DNA from: Xenorhabdus vietnamensis
Lineage (GTDB): Bacteria; Pseudomonadota; Gammaproteobacteria; Enterobacterales; Enterobacteriaceae
Direction: 5' to 3'
Length of the DNA: 64,000 nucleotides
Assembly (NCBI RefSeq): GCF_002127535.1
Contig: NZ_MUBJ01000019.1
Location: 27,091-91,090, forward strand
Positions 60,751 through 64,000 of the stretch are shown one piece after another (the stretch's first letter is position 1; each line of letters starts with the position of its first letter). Below the pieces are notes generated by a model that searched no databases, was not told where the DNA came from, and worked only from the letters and a program-made list of their open reading frames with translations. A program made the position numbers and the translations under genes.

Positions 60751-61329
60751 TTAATTAAGTGCCCATGCCAGAGTCTGCTCAAGCAGCTTGGCTCCTCGCG
60801 TGGTCAAAATAGATTCGGGGTGGAACTGGAATCCACAAACTTTATGTTCATCATGACGTACAGCCATCACTGTATCGCCACATGAGGCAGAGACAATGAG
60901 AGTTGTTGGTACGTGTACAGCCGTGAGGGAGTGGTAACGAGCGACAGGCAACGGATTTGGCAGACCGGAAAACATGCCTTTTCCATCATGTGTGGCTGGT
61001 GTTGCCTTACCATGCAAAATTTTCTGGGCTGCGGAGACTTTTCCTCCATAGGCTTCAATAATCGCCTGATGTCCAAGACAAATTCCGATAACCGGAATCT
61101 GGCTTATCACGTGTTTGAGCAACTCCGGCATACAGCCTGCCTCTGATGGTTTTCCCGGACCGGGAGATAACAGCAAAAGAGGTGATTTCATTTCATTGAG
61201 TCTGGTAATAATGGTGTTTGTTGAAACCGTATTGCGGTAAATAACGACATGGTGACCATGAGTACGTAGCTGATCCACAAGGTTATATGTGAAGGAATCA
61301 ACATTATCGAGTAGGAGAATATTAGCCAT
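60751..61329 (-). CDS. trpG: Anthranilate synthase glutamine amidotransferase subunit
   Basis: A 192-residue class I glutaminase that gives ammonia to TrpE. The nucleophile Cys is in GICLGHQAI (near residue 83), with the His-Glu pair in [10 protein letters not shown] and the oxyanion segment LLSPGPGKP. Its ATG shares one base with the trpE stop. The similar PabA is ruled out by operon position. Confidence 0.97.
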   Translation of the reverse strand: MANILLLDNVDSFTYNLVDQLRTHGHHVVIYRNTVSTNTIITRLNEMKSPLLLLSPGPGKPSEAGCMPELLKHVISQIPVIGICLGHQAIIEAYGGKVSAAQKILHGKATPATHDGKGMFSGLPNPLPVARYHSLTAVHVPTTLIVSASCGDTVMAVRHDEHKVCGFQFHPESILTTRGAKLLEQTLAWALN

Positions 61330-62888
61330 TAGAATGATACCTCCGCATGATGGGCTTGCGTAATTGCGCGAATAACGGCTCTGGCTTTACTGTGAGTTTC
61401 ATCTACTTCTGACTGGGGAACTGAATCCAATACCACACCGGCTCCCACTTGAACAGTAGCTTGGCTGTTTTCCACATAAGCAGAGCGAATCACGATACAG
61501 GTATCAAAATCTCCCTTGCCAGTGAAATAGCCGACAGCCCCGCCATAGCTTCCACGTCGTTCTCCCTCATGTGCTGCGATGAGTTGCATGGCCCGGACTT
61601 TAGGCGCTCCTGTCAACGTGCCCATATTCATACAGGCTTGGTAGGCATGGAAGATATCCAAATCATGGCGGAGTGTACCGACGACACGGGAAACAAGATG
61701 CATAACAAACGAATAGCGATCGACTTTGGTTAAATCGGCAACATATCGACTGCTTGGCTCACATATACGCGCCAAATCGTTGCGGGCCAGATCAACCAGC
61801 ATCACATGCTCTGAGATTTCTTTAGCATCAGTGCGCATTTCCAGTTCAATTCGGCTATCGAGATCGGCATCCAATTCCCCATTGTCATCACGTCCGCGTG
61901 GACGAGTACCAGCTATCGGATAGATTTCAATCTGACGATTGCTGGCATCATATTTAAGAGCGCTTTCTGGTGAAGCACCAAACAGGCAAAAGTCCTGATC
62001 TTGCATGAAAAACATATAGGGGCTTGGATTTTGTTTTTTCAATGCATGGTAAGCGTTCAGCGGAGAAGGGCACGGCAAAGTGAAACGACGTGATGGAACC
62101 ACCTGAAAGACGTCTCCCTGACGGACTGATTGCTGTAGTTTCCGCACGATATTTGCGTATTGCTCATCACTTTGATTGCAGTCAATAGTGACGTTGGGCA
62201 ATGTGGCAGGCGGAAGAGGTGGAAGTGGTTCTGAAATGGCAGAGGCTAATGTTGTTAAACGTTCTTGAAGGCGTTCTTTCTCTGAATCGGATTCGCCAAA
62301 CAATGAAATTTGCAGACGTGAATGCCCATGCCGGTGATCGATCACCAATAGCGTTTCTGCGAGATAAAAACAGAAATCAGGGCAGTGTTGGTGTTTTTTT
62401 ACCGTGGGTAATGGTTCAAATCCAGCGACTAAATCATATGCAAACAGCCCACCAACGAAAATGGCATCGGGTGATTCTGAAAAGGATGCCAAAGCTGACA
62501 GGGCACGAAGTGCGTCAAAAACTGAATCGGATTTTAGCCGACTGTCTTCGTCCAGATTGTGTTCAGTAGAAGGAAATTGCGCTCGCATAACCTGCGATTC
62601 CATATTCAATTGGGCTTTTTCTGCAAGTAAAGCAGCGAGTATGGGAAGCAGGTTTTGGCCATTTTGAGTGAGAGCTTCAAAAGTAACCTGACGCTCGTTG
62701 GCTGTAATGCGCATGGCACTGTCAATGATCAAAATGCTTTTGATATTATTTTTGCTCTGAATTTCAGCAGACTCCAGCAATAACGTCGCTGGACGATTGC
62801 TGCAAAGTTGGTGAAAAAGCAGAGTTGGATCTGTCTGATAGAGAGTATCCATTTGATTTATAGAAATATTAAATTCTTTACCAATCAT
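61329..62888 (-). CDS. trpE: Anthranilate synthase component I
   Basis: A 519-residue chorismate-using enzyme forming anthranilate with TrpG. The tryptophan feedback site LLLESAEI (Ser near residue 40) is present, as are the catalytic blocks [24 protein letters not shown] and [12 protein letters not shown]. The ATG at 62888 is chosen over 62894 because it places GAGGG six bases upstream; 62894 would have no spacing. First structural gene of the operon, after the leader and attenuator. Confidence 0.97.
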   Translation of the reverse strand: MIGKEFNISINQMDTLYQTDPTLLFHQLCSNRPATLLLESAEIQSKNNIKSILIIDSAMRITANERQVTFEALTQNGQNLLPILAALLAEKAQLNMESQVMRAQFPSTEHNLDEDSRLKSDSVFDALRALSALASFSESPDAIFVGGLFAYDLVAGFEPLPTVKKHQHCPDFCFYLAETLLVIDHRHGHSRLQISLFGESDSEKERLQERLTTLASAISEPLPPLPPATLPNVTIDCNQSDEQYANIVRKLQQSVRQGDVFQVVPSRRFTLPCPSPLNAYHALKKQNPSPYMFFMQDQDFCLFGASPESALKYDASNRQIEIYPIAGTRPRGRDDNGELDADLDSRIELEMRTDAKEISEHVMLVDLARNDLARICEPSSRYVADLTKVDRYSFVMHLVSRVVGTLRHDLDIFHAYQACMNMGTLTGAPKVRAMQLIAAHEGERRGSYGGAVGYFTGKGDFDTCIVIRSAYVENSQATVQVGAGVVLDSVPQSEVDETHSKARAVIRAITQAHHAEVSF

Positions 62889-62960
62889 CTTCATCCCTCG
62901 TTGCTAACTTCTATCCACAAAAAAATTACGTTATGAGATATCAATAAGAAAATAGTTATA

Positions 62961-62990
62961 AAAAAACCCGCCTTTTTGGGCGGGTTTCGG
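62961..62990 (-). terminator. trp attenuator terminator
   Basis: On the minus strand a 9-bp stem AAACCCGCC / GGCGGGTTT with a 6-nt loop is followed by TTTT, 70 bp upstream of trpE and 20 bp past the leader peptide stop. This is the classical 3:4 hairpin. The upstream GGGCGG and GTGC segments could form competing pairings. Confidence 0.88.
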
Positions 62991-63007
62991 CACTTGCGTA
63001 TCTGTAC

Positions 63008-63079
63008 TTATGTGCGTGAGCCAACCGCCCTGAATGGGAAGTTGTGCCACCAATGACTGATTTGCATAAATACGATCAT
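63008..63079 (-). CDS. trpL: trp operon leader peptide TrpL
   Basis: A 23-codon leader peptide, MIVFMQISHWWHNFPFRAVG then SRT, with tandem tryptophan codons at positions 10-11. GAGG lies nine bases before the ATG at 63079. Ribosome stalling at the Trp codons would favour the antiterminator over the hairpin at 62961-62990. The peptide is longer than in E. coli (14 residues), the extra length lying after the Trp pair; Serratia has a similar extension, as I recall. Confidence 0.88.
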   Translation of the reverse strand: MIVFMQISHWWHNFPFRAVGSRT

Positions 63080-63131
63080 TTTAGAGTGCCTCATTTGTTC
63101 AATGATTTTTATAGAAAATCTTTCAATCAAC

Positions 63132-63169
63132 CTGTGTACTAGTAGACTGGAACATGTTTAACTTGTCAA
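63132..63169 (-). promoter_or_regulatory. trp promoter and TrpR operator
   Basis: A -35 TTGACA (63164-63169) and a -10 TCTACT (63141-63146) are 17 bp apart. The -10 overlaps GTCTACTAGTACACA, matching the ACTAGTAC core of the TrpR operator. The whole arrangement copies the E. coli trp promoter with its embedded operator. Confidence 0.85.
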
Positions 63170-63252
63170 TGGTTTTTTTTTTGATGTCTGTAGCAGTGAA
63201 GTCACCTGAGAATGTAGATAAAATACTAATACTTTCTTTTATTTTGGTTTTA

Positions 63253-64000
63253 CTAGTACTACAGCCGTAATTGCGCTGTAAGCCGATGATCTCCCCGGCG
63301 GCGATAGTGACATAGTTGCGCCCGGTATTGATGCCGCCGTCTCCAGTCTGACCAATGTAAAATCTGTTCTATTGTCTTTCCCGCTTTTTCCATCAGTTTT
63401 GACAGCAGCTTACGCAGTTCCGCTACACTGAGCGGAACCCGGCCTACCGGTGTTTTTTTTCTCCTGTACCCGCAGAACCGCCAGGACTGCATGGGCCAGT
63501 AACGACAAGGTAATATGTCGGTGCCAACTCTGCCATCGCCGCACTTCGTAGTGATCCAGCCCACATTCCCCTTTGGTTTCCTCAAAGCCACTTTCGATTT
63601 CCCAGCGACAACCCGCAACCTGAACCAGCGTATTAAGATCCGCCTGTTCTCTCAGGGCATACACCACATAGTAAGCCCGTTCCTGTCTGCTATCCCGGCT
63701 GCGCCGAACTAACAAATAATGACCATAACGTCGATCCTCTTCACTGAGCTGTAAACGCCATAACGGCACGACAGCCCAGTCATACTCACGCTCACCTTTT
63801 GTCCCCGTTCCCGCTGACCGTGTTTTCCAGTCAGCGGCGGTCAGGGTATCGGCAATCCGGTCAGCACGCATATACTCTGGCCCTCGCCACCATAAGGGGG
63901 TATTGCAGGGAATGGCTAACACGAAGGGCTGGTATCGGGACTCCAGCCAGACTCTTAGACGACGGTCACGGCCATAAACTTCATCCGCGGTCACCCAGCG
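63253..64000 (-). mobile_element. IS701-family insertion sequence (partial, cut by window edge)
   Basis: Element identified from its transposase. The inner boundary falls just past the transposase stop, beside a CTAG tetranucleotide (63253-63256), the usual target of IS701-type elements; the terminal repeat cannot be confirmed because the other end is outside the window. It is inserted about 85 bp upstream of the trp -35 box and reads toward the operon. Confidence 0.75.
63259..64000 (-). pseudogene. IS701-family transposase, frameshifted
   Basis: The reading frame entering from the right edge carries WVTADEVYGRDRRLRVWLE (a catalytic Asp) and the C-terminal-domain signature CRWEIESGFEETKGECGLDH (catalytic Glu), then HRHITLSLLAHAVLAVL. 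It breaks after VQEKKN and reaches a stop at 63410. The expected tail (KKTPVGRVPLSVAELRKLL and QILHWSDWRRRHQYRAQ) continues in another frame to the stop at 63259. The shift coincides with a run of eight A (63453-63460); seven A would restore one frame. Either a decayed copy or expression by slippage. Confidence 0.8.

Overview
The window reads as a chromosomal segment of a moderately AT-rich enterobacterium of the Morganellaceae, most likely Xenorhabdus (Photorhabdus is the alternative). The reasons are: proteins close to but distinct from E. coli in long blocks of conserved order, a split trpG/trpD, tandem oppA genes, a galU-ugd-epimerase run, and palindromic interspersed repeats of the type common in that group. 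The genus is an inference; no rRNA lies in the window.

Layout. (1) 1-7630 is an accessory iron-uptake locus: a FyuA-like TonB receptor, a YbtX-like MFS protein and two YbtP/YbtQ-like ABC half-transporters in one overlapping minus-strand operon, with a divergent YbtA/PchR-like AraC regulator and a strong Fur box in the shared control region. (2) 7756-14190 is the dsbB-nhaB-fadR-dadA-dadX block, lacking ycgB, which lies between fadR and dadA in E. coli. (3) 14225-18230 carries yeaD-gapA, msrB-yeaC and pncA, with a perfect CRP site between gapA and msrB. (4) 18249-25860 carries ansA, sppA, ydjA-selD-topB and xthA. (5) 25861-27860 is a lone LysR gene in AT-rich flanks. (6) 27859-39324 follows the E. 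coli tyrT-purU-ychJ-(rssA/rssB)-galU-hns-tdk-adhE-ychE order. rssA is absent, a likely rssB remnant sits at 29680-29889, and ugd plus a nucleotide-sugar epimerase are added after galU. (7) 39931-47274 is the oligopeptide permease operon with two oppA genes. (8) 47399-56121 is yciU-cls, yciY, tonB, yciA, yciB, a SulP transporter, yciC and ompW. (9) 56273-63170 is the complete trp operon with its TrpR-controlled promoter, leader peptide and attenuator. (10) 63259-64000 is an IS701-family element with a frameshifted transposase, cut by the window end.

Links between genes. TonB (50078) would energise the siderophore receptor at the left end. DadX and DadA convert L-alanine through D-alanine to pyruvate. 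GalU, Ugd and the epimerase form a linear route from glucose-1-phosphate to UDP-glucuronate and probably UDP-galacturonate for surface polysaccharide. Opp and Trp are textbook operons. Most of the window is conserved core chromosome. The least ordinary parts are the siderophore locus and its control region, the rssB scar, the palindromic repeats around tonB, and the IS abutting the trp promoter. I found no clear sign of a wholly new multi-gene system. No CRISPR array, rRNA or prophage was seen.
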